Positions 1 through 7,860 of a stretch of DNA of 64,000 nucleotides are shown piece by piece. The translations under genes and the position numbers were made by a program. The notes below the pieces were generated by a model, which was given only the letters and a program-made list of their open reading frames with translations, made no database searches and was not told where the DNA came from. Every line of letters begins with the position of its first letter. Position 1 is the first letter of the stretch. Origin of the DNA: Paenibacillus sp. PK3_47 (GTDB taxonomy: Bacteria > Bacillota > Bacilli > Paenibacillales > Paenibacillaceae); the NCBI RefSeq assembly GCF_023520895.1, contig NZ_CP026029.1:4960001-5024000 (forward strand), written 5' to 3'.

Positions 1-1
1 C

Positions 2-580
2 AAACGTGCGGTAGCCGAAGAGAATGCCACCATGGAATGGGTGGACGGAAACATCGGCTCCAAGCTGACGATGAAATATCCTGCGGTTGTACTTAAAGGC
101 CGCGGAGCGAAGGGGTCGGTATTGTCCATTGCGGTAGCAGGCAAAGACCAGCACCAGGATGCAGGCGCCAAAATGATTCACCTGGCTCCGGACACGACTT
201 CCACCATCGTATCGAAATCGATCAGCAAGCATGGCGGCAAGGTAACTTACCGCGGTCTCGCTTCCTTCGGCCGTCAGGCGGAAGGCGCCAAAGCAAACAT
301 CAAGTGCGATACGCTCATTCTGGATAATGAGTCCACCTCGGACACCATTCCATACAATGAGATTATGAACGATAACATCATCCTTGAGCATGAAGCAACG
401 GTATCCAAGGTTTCTGAAGAGCAGCTGTTCTACCTCATGAGCCGCGGTCTTAGCGAAGCTGACGCCACACAGATGATTATTATGGGCTTCATCGAGCCGT
501 TCACCAAAGAACTGCCGATGGAATACGCCGTAGAAATGAACCGTCTCATCAAATTCGAGATGGAAGGCTCTATCGGTTAA
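2..580 (+). CDS. sufB: Fe-S cluster assembly protein SufB (3' part, cut by window start)
   Basis: The reading frame is already open at base 2 and runs 192 codons to TAA, so the gene begins outside the window; SufB proteins are about 465 residues and this is roughly the last 40%. SufB is the scaffold subunit of the SUF system (SufBCD), which assembles [Fe-S] clusters in the cytoplasm. Recognisable SufB stretches are SIAVAGKDQHQDAGAKMIHL, RGLASFGRQAEGAKANIKCD, and the C-terminal GLSEADATQMIIMGFIEPF. A strong terminator follows 45 bases later, so this is the last gene of its operon, as in the sufCDSUB order of Bacillus. The internal ATG at base 32 is not the start. Confidence 0.95.
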   Translation, partial: KRAVAEENATMEWVDGNIGSKLTMKYPAVVLKGRGAKGSVLSIAVAGKDQHQDAGAKMIHLAPDTTSTIVSKSISKHGGKVTYRGLASFGRQAEGAKANIKCDTLILDNESTSDTIPYNEIMNDNIILEHEATVSKVSEEQLFYLMSRGLSEADATQMIIMGFIEPFTKELPMEYAVEMNRLIKFEMEGSIG

Positions 581-624
581 GGTTGCCCAGTAAGCAGCCT
601 CCGGTATTTATACAGTAACATGCA

Positions 625-685
625 AATACGTGTCCGCAGCACTCTTGGGTCTATTGTAACCAGGAGGCCGGACACGTATTTTTTT
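625..685 (+). terminator. Rho-independent terminator after sufB
   Basis: A perfect 12-bp stem (AATACGTGTCCG at 625-636 paired with CGGACACGTATT at 669-680) is followed by a run of T. It lies 45 bases past the sufB stop. Confidence 0.85.
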
Positions 686-796
686 CACCCGGATAATTGG
701 TTAAAAGGAATAAGCAGAAGGGGACGTGCGTACGGGCAGAGCTGGTACGTGGATGATAATAGGCGGGAAGGCAGGATACAGGCGGACAGACAAAAA

Positions 797-982
797 TCAG
801 ATTGCTTTAAAACGCTTTATGGTCCATACCGGAAAAGTGAACTCACCGTTGTCTGTTATGATCGTACAATTTTCAGACTGGCTGCTGTGCTTGCATACAC
901 CCCTGTAGGTTTCTCCGCTGATCAGGTGGATTTGAAGCGGTATTCTCTCAGCAATGGCCTGACGTAAATGATTTATATTCAT
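797..982 (-). CDS. Small LSm/Hfq-like protein (61 aa), hypothetical
   Basis: This is a 61-residue protein with a good Shine-Dalgarno (AGGGAG, 8 bases before ATG) and a plausible promoter upstream. The layout resembles an Sm fold: a short N-terminal helix (MNINHLRQAIAERI), then IHLISGETYRGV, which fits the Sm1 pattern (hydrophobic-x-Leu-x-x-Gly-x-x-x-x-Gly), then alternating beta-strand residues CTIITDNGEFTFPVWTIKRF. It lacks the YKHA Sm2 signature of true Hfq. If the fold is right it could bind RNA as a ring, but that is inference; no function is assigned. It stands alone between sufB and a divergent unknown gene. A chance open frame is less likely given the RBS and the composition of the protein. 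Confidence 0.55.
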   Translation of the reverse strand: MNINHLRQAIAERIPLQIHLISGETYRGVCKHSSQSENCTIITDNGEFTFPVWTIKRFKAI

Positions 983-1013
983 AGTATGATTCTCCCTGAA
1001 AAAGCTCCGGATT

Positions 1014-1042
1014 ATTATAAAGTTTAATTAAACACCTGACTG
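1014..1042 (-). promoter_or_regulatory. Probable promoter of the LSm-like gene, with a palindrome in the spacer
   Basis: On the minus strand a perfect TATAAT (1014-1019) lies 17 bases from CAGTCA (1037-1042), a 3/6 match to TTGACA. The spacer holds the perfect 12-bp palindrome GTTTAATTAAAC (1022-1033), a possible operator. Confidence 0.4.
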
Positions 1043-1067
1043 GGTATCTACACGCAAAAATATAAAA

Positions 1068-1096
1068 TTGACAAACTTGTAACATTAGCATGTACA
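1068..1096 (+). promoter_or_regulatory. Possible sigma-A promoter of the 1224 gene
   Basis: TTGACA (1068-1073) is perfect, but the hexamer 17 bases on is TGTACA (1091-1096), a poor -10. The leader that follows (about 120 bases) contains an unused AGGAGG-like stretch near 1156. Confidence 0.35.
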
Positions 1097-1223
1097 ACAT
1101 ACAAAAATTGCTGTATTGTTAAAGGTAACTTAATTGGTGTGATTAATACACAAAAGGAGGGTTTCCACCTAGAATCGGCAGGAGCCCCTTTCTTACATTA
1201 TTTTAGGTAGATCGGAGTGTTAG

Positions 1224-1637
1224 ATGAATGAAATAAAAGCACTGTTGCACAATTACCGGGTGATTGAAGAGCGGGTTATTGTATTCATTATTCAACATTC
1301 GGGTGTTGAGTATGTACAAGAATCGGATAAAGTTGTTGAAGGCGGAGCATTTGCCTGGACTAGCCTAGGAGCGGAACACCAGATCCTTCAGGACGAGCTG
1401 TGGTCAGACTATGTTACAATCTCTGAATCCGCACGTGAAAGACTTCAACAAGCTGACAGTCAACATCTGGCTGACTTTGACCTGAGTTGTGAAAGAGTGC
1501 GCAGTTTTATAAAACAAGATGATGTGCTGCTGGTATCCACGTTAGAGGCAGCGGCCGAAGCAGCCAAGATTGAACTTGATTTGCAGAAGTATCTGATTGC
1601 CCAGCCTTACCACGCCATTTTATCAAAAGCGGAATAG
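1224..1637 (+). CDS. Hypothetical protein (137 aa)
   Basis: I do not recognise this protein. It is a soluble, mildly acidic 137-residue product with no membrane segment, signal peptide or cysteine pattern that stands out. It begins MNEIKALLHNYRVIEERV and the rest reads as mixed alpha/beta with a helical C-terminal third (LEAAAEAAKIELDLQKYLI). The ATG is preceded by CGGAG at a suitable distance. The gene is monocistronic: it has its own upstream promoter-like sequence and a terminator directly after the stop. That arrangement and the codon use support a real gene, but nothing indicates its role. Confidence 0.7.
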   Translation: MNEIKALLHNYRVIEERVIVFIIQHSGVEYVQESDKVVEGGAFAWTSLGAEHQILQDELWSDYVTISESARERLQQADSQHLADFDLSCERVRSFIKQDDVLLVSTLEAAAEAAKIELDLQKYLIAQPYHAILSKAE

Positions 1638-1671
1638 AATGATCATAGCTTATAAGCTATACCGATAATAT

Positions 1672-1722
1672 GTGTCCGCAGCCGCCTTTTAACATTTAAG
1701 GTAGGCTGCCGGGCACTTTTTT
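1672..1722 (+). terminator. Terminator after the 1224 gene
   Basis: The stem GTGTCCGCAGCC (1672-1683) pairs with GGCTGCCGGGCAC (1704-1716) with one bulge and is followed by TTTTTT. Confidence 0.7.
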
Positions 1723-1953
1723 ATTTATCTGCATTGAAAATTACAGATTTACGGGTGATGAATCTTGCTTAGGCTTAATCCTGAAGGATATGCGAGGAAA
1801 CAGGAGCAATTAAAGATATGGCGGCCTTTTCTTATCTCTTTAAGCCGTCTTTCTTAGGGATAATCGGGAATACGGCGCTTTCTACGCTTTGCCGCATTAA
1901 AATAGGGATGATAAACTGCATAAAGTCACTAAAATGGAAGCGCTAAAAAACAT

Positions 1954-2120
1954 GGCTTGCGATGACAGCTTTTGCTACTTCGCAAGCCAAACTTATGCCG
2001 TTACCGAGTTGTGCCCGAGGAACGGGCTTACTCTGTAACTGCTAAGATTCTGCTTACGAAGCGGGCTTTACTTCGTAAAGCTAAGATTCTGCTTACGAAG
2101 CCAGCTTTACTTCGTAAAGC
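1954..2120 (+). repeat. Series of leader hairpins before the ABC exporter
   Basis: Four stem-loops follow one another: GGCTTGCGA/TCGCAAGCC (1954-1988), GCCCG/CGGGC (2013-2027), and two copies of GCTTTAC-TTC-GTAAAGC (2065-2081 and 2104-2120). The last two sit in a 39-bp direct repeat (2041-2079 and 2080-2118). The final hairpin ends four bases before the AAGGAGG ribosome site (2125-2131) of the next gene. The rest of the 500-base gap (1723-1953) shows nothing recognisable. Confidence 0.7.
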
Positions 2121-2137
2121 TTTTAAGGAGGAAAGAG

Positions 2138-3913
2138 ATGGATGTTCTCAGGCAACTGCGGGGCTTTTACCGGGAGAAGCTGCATTATTTGATTCTTTCG
2201 ATTCTATGCTTGGCCGCCGCAACTGCAGTGGGGCTTATTACCCCCAATTTGTTAAGAAGGTTGATTGATGATGTAATTGTTCCCCTGAAGTTTACTGAGG
2301 TGCCTGTACTTGCACTTGCTGTTCTCGGCGTGGTCATAGTTAAAGCCAGCCTGCAGTTTGCGCATGGCTTCTTCGGGGGAAGGCTGGGAAACTTTCTGGC
2401 TTACCGTCTGCGCAATGCCTGCTACGAGAAGCTGCAGTTCCTGTCTTTCCGCTATTATGATACCGCGAAGACAGGCGATCTGATGTCCCGGTTAACCGGG
2501 GATCTGGAAGCAATCCGTAACTTTATCGGCTTCGGCTTCGCCCAATTGCTGAATGTGTTTTTTATGGTGCTGTTCGGTTCGATTATGATGTTCTCGCTTA
2601 ACTGGCAGCTTACACTGGTAACGTTGATCACGATGCCGTTTCTGGCGGCAGTAGCCTTCCGGTTCGAATCCAGGATTCACCCGGCCTTTCAGGAGATGAG
2701 GCTTGCGCTCAGCTCACTGACAACGGCAGTACAGGAGAATATTACAGGTGTCCGCACCGTCAAATCATTTGCCAGAGAAGCTTATGAGGTTGAGAAATTC
2801 TCGCACCGCAATGAAAGATATAAGGAAAATCAGATTTTTGCCGCTGAGCTGTGGAGTAAATTCTTTCCTGTAATGGAGCTGCTGGCTTCGGTAAGTATCG
2901 CGATCCTGCTGGGTGTCGGCGGTACACTTGTTATTAAAGGGCATATGTCGCTTGGAGAGCTGGTAGCCTTTTTCAGTCTGATCTGGTATATTATCGGCCC
3001 GGTATGGGGACTTGGATTTCATATTAATAACTACACCCAATCCAAAGCTTCCGGTGAACGTGTGCTTGAGGTGCTTAACCAGCCGATCGATGTCCGGGAC
3101 AAGGAAAATGCCCGCGAGCTGAAGTCTGCCGATGTGCAGGGTGAGGTGGTATTCAACCATGTTACCTTTGCTTACGGAAATAAGATGCCGGCTGTAAAGG
3201 ATATCCATTTTGAGGCAAAGCCAGGTGCAGTCATTGGTTTTCTCGGGGGCACAGGCTCAGGGAAATCAACCATTATCCAGCTTATGATGCGTGCTTACGA
3301 TGTTAACCAGGGCAGCATTACGCTTGATGGAGTGGACATCAGGGATTATAAAGTCCGCAGTCTGCGTTCCCAGATCTCAACAGTATTCCAGGAGACCTTC
3401 CTGTTTTCTTCCTCCATCCGTAACAATATATCCTACGGGCTCAAAAATGTGAGTATGGACGAAATCATCCGTGCGGCACAGCTGGCCAAGGCGCATGACT
3501 TTATCATGGAAATGCCTGACGGATACGATACGGTGGTAGGGGAACGGGGAATGGGGCTGTCCGGCGGCCAAAAGCAGCGGATTGCCATCGCCAGGGCGCT
3601 GCTTAAAGATCCGCGTATCCTCATTCTCGATGATGCCACCAGTGCGGTGGATATGGAGACAGAGCATGAGATTCAGGCAGGATTTCAGGAGGTTATGCGC
3701 GGCCGGACTACGCTGATCATTGCCCACCGGATTTCTTCTCTGCGCCATGCTGACCAGATTATTGTCATGGATGAAGGCAGAATGGTCCAGACAGGTACGC
3801 ATGCGGAGCTGATTGCTGTTCCTGGCCCGTATCAGGATGTATACCGGATTCAATACGCGGATTATCTGGCCAGAAATACAGACCGGGAGGAGGGGAACCG
3901 TCATGAAGCTTGA
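2138..3913 (+). CDS. ABC exporter half-transporter, first subunit (degenerate Walker B)
   Basis: This 591-residue half-exporter has six predicted membrane helices in residues 15-300 and a C-terminal ATPase domain. Walker A is GGTGSGKST (370-378), the signature is LSGGQ (474-478) and Walker B is ILILDD (494-499). The residue after the Walker B aspartate is Asp499, where the catalytic Glu is expected. This marks the non-catalytic half of a heterodimeric exporter of the BmrC/BmrD or TM287/288 kind. The partner follows with an 11-base overlap, so the two are translationally coupled. Such pumps expel drugs or lipophilic molecules across the membrane; the actual substrate is unknown. The start has AAGGAGG seven bases upstream, right after a set of leader hairpins. 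Confidence 0.9.
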   Translation: MDVLRQLRGFYREKLHYLILSILCLAAATAVGLITPNLLRRLIDDVIVPLKFTEVPVLALAVLGVVIVKASLQFAHGFFGGRLGNFLAYRLRNACYEKLQFLSFRYYDTAKTGDLMSRLTGDLEAIRNFIGFGFAQLLNVFFMVLFGSIMMFSLNWQLTLVTLITMPFLAAVAFRFESRIHPAFQEMRLALSSLTTAVQENITGVRTVKSFAREAYEVEKFSHRNERYKENQIFAAELWSKFFPVMELLASVSIAILLGVGGTLVIKGHMSLGELVAFFSLIWYIIGPVWGLGFHINNYTQSKASGERVLEVLNQPIDVRDKENARELKSADVQGEVVFNHVTFAYGNKMPAVKDIHFEAKPGAVIGFLGGTGSGKSTIIQLMMRAYDVNQGSITLDGVDIRDYKVRSLRSQISTVFQETFLFSSSIRNNISYGLKNVSMDEIIRAAQLAKAHDFIMEMPDGYDTVVGERGMGLSGGQKQRIAIARALLKDPRILILDDATSAVDMETEHEIQAGFQEVMRGRTTLIIAHRISSLRHADQIIVMDEGRMVQTGTHAELIAVPGPYQDVYRIQYADYLARNTDREEGNRHEA

Positions 3914-5762
3914 AACTAACAAAGGCGCTGCAACTATACGGGGCAAGAACAAGGCTGAGGAACAGAGTCTTGATGAACGTTTTGTATACAAGGATGATGA
4001 CCAGATTGATAAAGCGTTTGACTGGAAGCAGTTTACCCGGCTGTTCAGTTATATGAAGCCTTATGCGAAGCAGATGCTGCCGCTGGTTTCGGTGCTGATG
4101 ATTCTCGGTACGGTAACGAAGCTTACGGTTCCTTTTCTGACAAGTATGGCTATTGATAAGGCGATTGCGCCAAAAGAGGGCAGCCCCAGCCTAACGCTGC
4201 TCTACACGCTGACTGTCAGTGTAATTGTGCTCTATCTGATTCAGTGGATCGCAGGAGTGTACCGGATCAAGTATACAAATGTCATCGGGCAAAGAGTGAT
4301 TTATGATCTGCGCTCAGACCTGTTCCGGCATATCCAGAAGCTCTCGTTCAACTTCTTCGATAAACGTCCGGCCGGTTCCGTGCTGGTGCGGGTGACCAAT
4401 GATATCAACTCCCTGCAGGATCTGTTCACGAACGGGGTCGTCAATCTGATGATCGACTGCGTGCAGCTGGTCGGGATTACAGTCATTCTCCTGCTGATTA
4501 ACTGGAAACTGGGTCTTGCCGTAATGATTACGGTACCTGTCATGTTCTTCGTTTCCACCAAGCTGCGGCAGAAAATCCGTATCGCCTGGCAGGATGTGCG
4601 GATGAAAAACTCGCGGATCAATTCGCACTTGAACGAATCGATTCAGGGCATCCGGGTTACCCAGGCTTACACCCAGGAACAGGAGAACATGAATTACTTC
4701 GATTCCATGAACATGGACAGCCGGAAATCCTGGAATAAAGCTTCGGCGATGAACCAGGCGTTCGGTCCGATTATTGAAATCACCGGCGGTTTCGGGACGA
4801 TGATCCTGTTCTGGTTCGGTGCCTATCTGATCCAGTCCGGGGAGCTGACAGTCGGCTTCCTCGTGGCATTCAGCACCTATGTCAGCAACTTCTGGGACCC
4901 GATCAACCGCCTGGGACAGATGTATAACCAGTTGCTGGTGGCGATGGCTTCCTCGGAACGGATTTTTGAGTATCTCGATGAGCAGCCGTCTGTCCAAGAC
5001 AAGCCGGGTGCCAAACCGCTGCCGAAGATTCAAGGCGACATCCGCTTTAACAAGGTAGTGTTTGAATATGAAAAAGGCCGGGCTGCGCTAAAAGGAATTG
5101 ATCTGGATGTAAAAGCCGGACAGTCCATCGCGCTTGTCGGACACACGGGCTCAGGCAAAAGTACGATTATCAACCTGATCGGCCGGTTTTATGACATCAA
5201 GAGCGGGACGCTTACAATAGACGGCCTGGATGTCCGCGACGTTACGCTGCAGAGTCTGCGGGAGCAGATCGGTATTGTGCTGCAGGACACCTTTATTTTC
5301 TCAGGAACGATCCGGGATAATATCCGTTTCGGACGGCTGGATGCCACGGATGAGGAGATTGAGGAGGTTGCCAAGGCGGTAGACGCCCATGAGTTCATCA
5401 TGAAGCTGCCGGGCGGTTATGACACAGAGGTGGAGGAGCGGGGCAGCGCCTTATCCATGGGGCAGCGCCAGCTATTGTCCTTTGCCCGGGCTCTGCTTGC
5501 AGACCCGCGCATTCTGATTCTGGATGAGGCTACGGCAAGCATTGATACGGAAACGGAGATCAAGATTCAGGAAGCGCTGAAGCTGCTGCTTCAGGGCCGG
5601 ACCTCCTTTATCGTTGCCCACCGGCTGTCGACCATCCGTCATGCGGACAAAATCGTCGTGCTGGATCACGGGGAAATCAAGGAAGAAGGTACACATGCCG
5701 AGCTGACTGCGAAGGACGGCATTTATAATGGTCTGATAGAAGCGCAGTTCCGCTTTCTATAG
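3903..5762 (+). CDS. ABC exporter half-transporter, second subunit (catalytic Walker B)
   Basis: This is the 619-residue partner of the preceding gene. The ATG at 3903 was chosen because GGAGGAGGGG lies just upstream and because it overlaps the previous stop; the frame stays open upstream but lacks an RBS there. An N-terminal extension of about 45 charged residues precedes the membrane domain. Walker A is GHTGSGKST (413-421), the signature is LSMGQ (517-521), and Walker B is ILILDE (537-542) with the catalytic Glu542. The altered signature here and the Asp in the partner's Walker B belong to the same composite ATP site, so one site is degenerate and the other is consensus. A terminator follows. 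Confidence 0.92.
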   Translation: MKLETNKGAATIRGKNKAEEQSLDERFVYKDDDQIDKAFDWKQFTRLFSYMKPYAKQMLPLVSVLMILGTVTKLTVPFLTSMAIDKAIAPKEGSPSLTLLYTLTVSVIVLYLIQWIAGVYRIKYTNVIGQRVIYDLRSDLFRHIQKLSFNFFDKRPAGSVLVRVTNDINSLQDLFTNGVVNLMIDCVQLVGITVILLLINWKLGLAVMITVPVMFFVSTKLRQKIRIAWQDVRMKNSRINSHLNESIQGIRVTQAYTQEQENMNYFDSMNMDSRKSWNKASAMNQAFGPIIEITGGFGTMILFWFGAYLIQSGELTVGFLVAFSTYVSNFWDPINRLGQMYNQLLVAMASSERIFEYLDEQPSVQDKPGAKPLPKIQGDIRFNKVVFEYEKGRAALKGIDLDVKAGQSIALVGHTGSGKSTIINLIGRFYDIKSGTLTIDGLDVRDVTLQSLREQIGIVLQDTFIFSGTIRDNIRFGRLDATDEEIEEVAKAVDAHEFIMKLPGGYDTEVEERGSALSMGQRQLLSFARALLADPRILILDEATASIDTETEIKIQEALKLLLQGRTSFIVAHRLSTIRHADKIVVLDHGEIKEEGTHAELTAKDGIYNGLIEAQFRFL

Positions 5763-5773
5763 AGACAGCAAGA

Positions 5774-5823
5774 GCAGCAGCTTCTTTCCGGGTAACATCC
5801 GGAGAGGCTGCTGATCTTTTTTT
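5774..5823 (+). terminator. Terminator after the ABC exporter pair
   Basis: AGCAGCAG...CTGCTG arms enclose an inner CCGG...CCGG, followed by TTTTTTT. It also separates the exporter from the convergent VOC gene. Confidence 0.7.
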
Positions 5824-5825
5824 GG

Positions 5826-6299
5826 TTACCTGTAATCCGGGCGTTCCCTTTCATTCAGGGACTCCCACTCTGACCAGGTCATCAGGCCCAGTTCAGGACG
5901 CGGATCATCGTTCAGCATGGCGATCAGCTCCAGGGAATGCCCGTCAGGATCGTCGAAATAAATCGAGACCGCCGGCATAAACGGAAACACGATCAGCTCT
6001 TCCGAGCTCTCCCCATGGAAATTCTCCGATGGAATGCCGAGGCTGTCCAGATAGGTGCGGGCCTTTAGCATGTCTTCAAGCTCCACACGAAAAGCGAAGT
6101 GCTGGCGCTGAACCAGCGGGGAAGGATAATTTTCACGGATGCCAAGCATGGACTCACCGGGCCGGCCGACCCAGTAAAAGCTTGATTTTCTGGCGGGGTC
6201 TTCGTGAAGACGGATAATCCCCGGGAGCTGTTCATAAAACTGTGAAGAGGCTTGATAATTGCTTACATTAATATGTGTCTCAAAGATACCTTTAATCAT
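5826..6299 (-). CDS. VOC (glyoxalase/dioxygenase-fold) family protein
   Basis: This 157-residue protein has the vicinal-oxygen-chelate layout of two beta-alpha-beta-beta-beta modules. The first has the candidate metal ligand in ETHINVSNYQASSQFYEQ near the N terminus; the second contains QHFAFRVE and the closing IYFDDPDGHSLELIA, a hallmark of the family with Glu as the last ligand. A W-rich tail (LMTWSEWESLNER) follows the fold. Related proteins are glyoxalases, fosfomycin-resistance enzymes or dioxygenases, and the sequence alone does not tell which. The ATG has AAGGAG at good distance. A palindrome lies between a possible extended -10 promoter and the start. Confidence 0.85.
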   Translation of the reverse strand: MIKGIFETHINVSNYQASSQFYEQLPGIIRLHEDPARKSSFYWVGRPGESMLGIRENYPSPLVQRQHFAFRVELEDMLKARTYLDSLGIPSENFHGESSEELIVFPFMPAVSIYFDDPDGHSLELIAMLNDDPRPELGLMTWSEWESLNERERPDYR

Positions 6300-6326
6300 G
6301 GTGTCATCTCCTTGGCTGGGCGCTGC

Positions 6327-6350
6327 TGTAATGATTATCGTTACATTATA
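6327..6350 (-). promoter_or_regulatory. Extended -10 promoter with an overlapping 9-1-9 palindrome (VOC gene)
   Basis: On the minus strand TGTTATAAT forms an extended -10 (TATAAT at 6345-6350). Downstream of it, 6327-6345 reads TGTAATGAT-T-ATCGTTACA, an inverted repeat with 8 of 9 arm positions matching. Its spacing resembles Fur-family boxes (Fur, PerR, Zur), but the sequence is not a clear match to any one of them. Confidence 0.45.
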
Positions 6351-6364
6351 ACATATGTCCTGTT

Positions 6365-6613
6365 TTATTGATGCCGTTTACTCACTCTGCCGGTTATACG
6401 CATTTCCTGCATCCTCGCTCCGATCTCTTCCTGCCAAAGGGTGTCATCCGTATCCAGGGCAAGCTGGGCCTGGTTATTCAGGCAGGCCATTTCCCAGCAA
6501 TACTTCGCATTGACTTGAAGACACTGCCGCAATTCCGTTTCTTCGGCACCCGTGAGCGGGCGTCCGCAGCTTATAATATATAGTTCTGCCAACCGCTGAT
6601 GAACTGCAAGCAT
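6365..6613 (-). CDS. DUF7667-like small protein (82 aa)
   Basis: This is a short helical protein of a type common in Paenibacillus, often present in many paralogues. Typical features are the start MLAVHQRLAELYIISCGRPLT, the segment EETELRQCLQVNAKYCWEMA with NA-x-YCW, and then an LALDTDDTLWQEEI-type helix. The function of the family is unknown to me, and the family name is from memory. The ATG follows a strong AGGAGG. The gene stands alone between the VOC gene and a degenerate HD-GYP gene. Confidence 0.75.
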   Translation of the reverse strand: MLAVHQRLAELYIISCGRPLTGAEETELRQCLQVNAKYCWEMACLNNQAQLALDTDDTLWQEEIGARMQEMRITGRVSKRHQ

Positions 6614-6674
6614 GCTGAAGCCTCCTGATAAGTTATGGTATTAGTCTCGCCACAGCAGGACAGGTTCAAACTTA

Positions 6675-6721
6675 AGAAAAAGAAGGTTCCCCTTGACCGC
6701 CGCAGGCGTCACGGGGAACCT
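6675..6721 (-). terminator. Terminator of the degenerate HD-GYP gene
   Basis: AGGTTCCCC (6684-6692) pairs with GGGGAACCT (6713-6721) around a GC-rich loop. Read on the minus strand it is followed by CTTCTTTTTCTT. Confidence 0.8.
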
Positions 6722-6740
6722 CTTCTGGTATACGCGGTAT

Positions 6741-7781
6741 CTATTCCATATAAAGCTCAATTACCGCTACGTTACGCTCACGGGACAGATCCAGAAATTT
6801 ACTGTCAATCTGGACAAGCGGGCGGAACACATCAACCGGATTGTTCATGATTATAACGCCCATCTCTCCGGTGCTCAGGAGCACCCGTTTGCCGATAAAG
6901 TTCGGCATCAGATGATGGGTAAAGGCCTGTACGATGGTCGCGTTCAGCTTGCCGAAGCTGAGCGTGTGAATCTCCCGCAGCACAGAGATCAGCTCCTGCT
7001 TGGACTGATATACACGGTGGGAGGTCATAGCACTGTAGACATCAGCTATGGCAGCAATCTGGGCATAAGGGTGAATGTCTGATTTCGTCAGCTGATTCGG
7101 ATAGCCTGAGCCGTCTTCGCGTTCATGATGCTGCAATGCGGCAAGTGCCGTGTAGGAATCATTCATCGAGTTACTGATGATTTCGTGTCCGTAAACCGTA
7201 TGCAGCTTGACCTCCGCATATTCTTCAGCGGACAGCTTGCCCGGCTTGTTCAGAATAGAGGTCTTAATCCGGCACTTCCCGATATCGATCAAATAACCGG
7301 CCCGGCCGATTTCGTAGCATTCCTTCCTGGAATATCCGAGCCATGAAGATATGTAATAGGACAGCATGCCCACCTGGAGCGAGTGGGTATAGGTGTAATT
7401 ATCCTCCCTGTCCAGCAGGAGCAGCAGTGTCACTACATCCTTATGCTTGTCGAGAGCATCCAGGGAGGGCTGGAGAATATCATCTACTTCAGACTGGTTA
7501 AAGCTGCCCTTAGTTAAAGCTTCCATATATACAGCCTCGAAGCCTTCAATACTGGTATCAAAGCTGCGGGTAACCGCCTGAATAATGGATGTTCTGCCTG
7601 CCTGCGGCGGAGCTTCGGGCAGGGATTCGATGTCCACATAGTCTAATCCGTGCTGGATCAGTCTGGCGATTCCGTCCATTTGAAGCTGTGTTCCTTTGGG
7701 CAGCACATGAAGACCCCTGGCGTTAAAGGTGTCGGTGCGCAGACAATCCCCCGGTTTAAGATCCATGACATGTACTCTCAA
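6741..7781 (-). CDS. HD-GYP domain protein with a degenerate HD motif
   Basis: This 346-residue protein has an N-terminal domain (residues 1-90, MRVHVMDLKPGDCLRTDTF) and a C-terminal HD-GYP domain. The GYP-type loop is intact (QHHEREDGSGYP, near residue 226), but the HD pair reads LIDIGK at 164-169: the metal-binding His at 165 is Ile. HD-GYP enzymes hydrolyse cyclic di-GMP at a bi- or trinuclear iron centre, so loss of this ligand suggests a non-catalytic or weakly active binder. A TTG start at 7781 is preferred: AAGGTGG lies eight bases upstream and the protein then aligns with the HD-GYP protein at 11199. The open frame continues upstream into moaDE without a ribosome site. Confidence 0.85.
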   Translation of the reverse strand: MRVHVMDLKPGDCLRTDTFNARGLHVLPKGTQLQMDGIARLIQHGLDYVDIESLPEAPPQAGRTSIIQAVTRSFDTSIEGFEAVYMEALTKGSFNQSEVDDILQPSLDALDKHKDVVTLLLLLDREDNYTYTHSLQVGMLSYYISSWLGYSRKECYEIGRAGYLIDIGKCRIKTSILNKPGKLSAEEYAEVKLHTVYGHEIISNSMNDSYTALAALQHHEREDGSGYPNQLTKSDIHPYAQIAAIADVYSAMTSHRVYQSKQELISVLREIHTLSFGKLNATIVQAFTHHLMPNFIGKRVLLSTGEMGVIIMNNPVDVFRPLVQIDSKFLDLSRERNVAVIELYME

Positions 7782-7860
7782 TGAATATGCCACCTTACTA
7801 TAGCGATTTTTTCCAGCATAGCAATTAAACCGGGAATATTCAATAGTTTGGAAGCGTTTG

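Noticed and set aside
1972..2268. 98-codon frame through the leader hairpins
   Set aside because: It runs through direct repeats and into the ABC exporter gene in another frame, and the repeated peptide is an artefact of the repeat.
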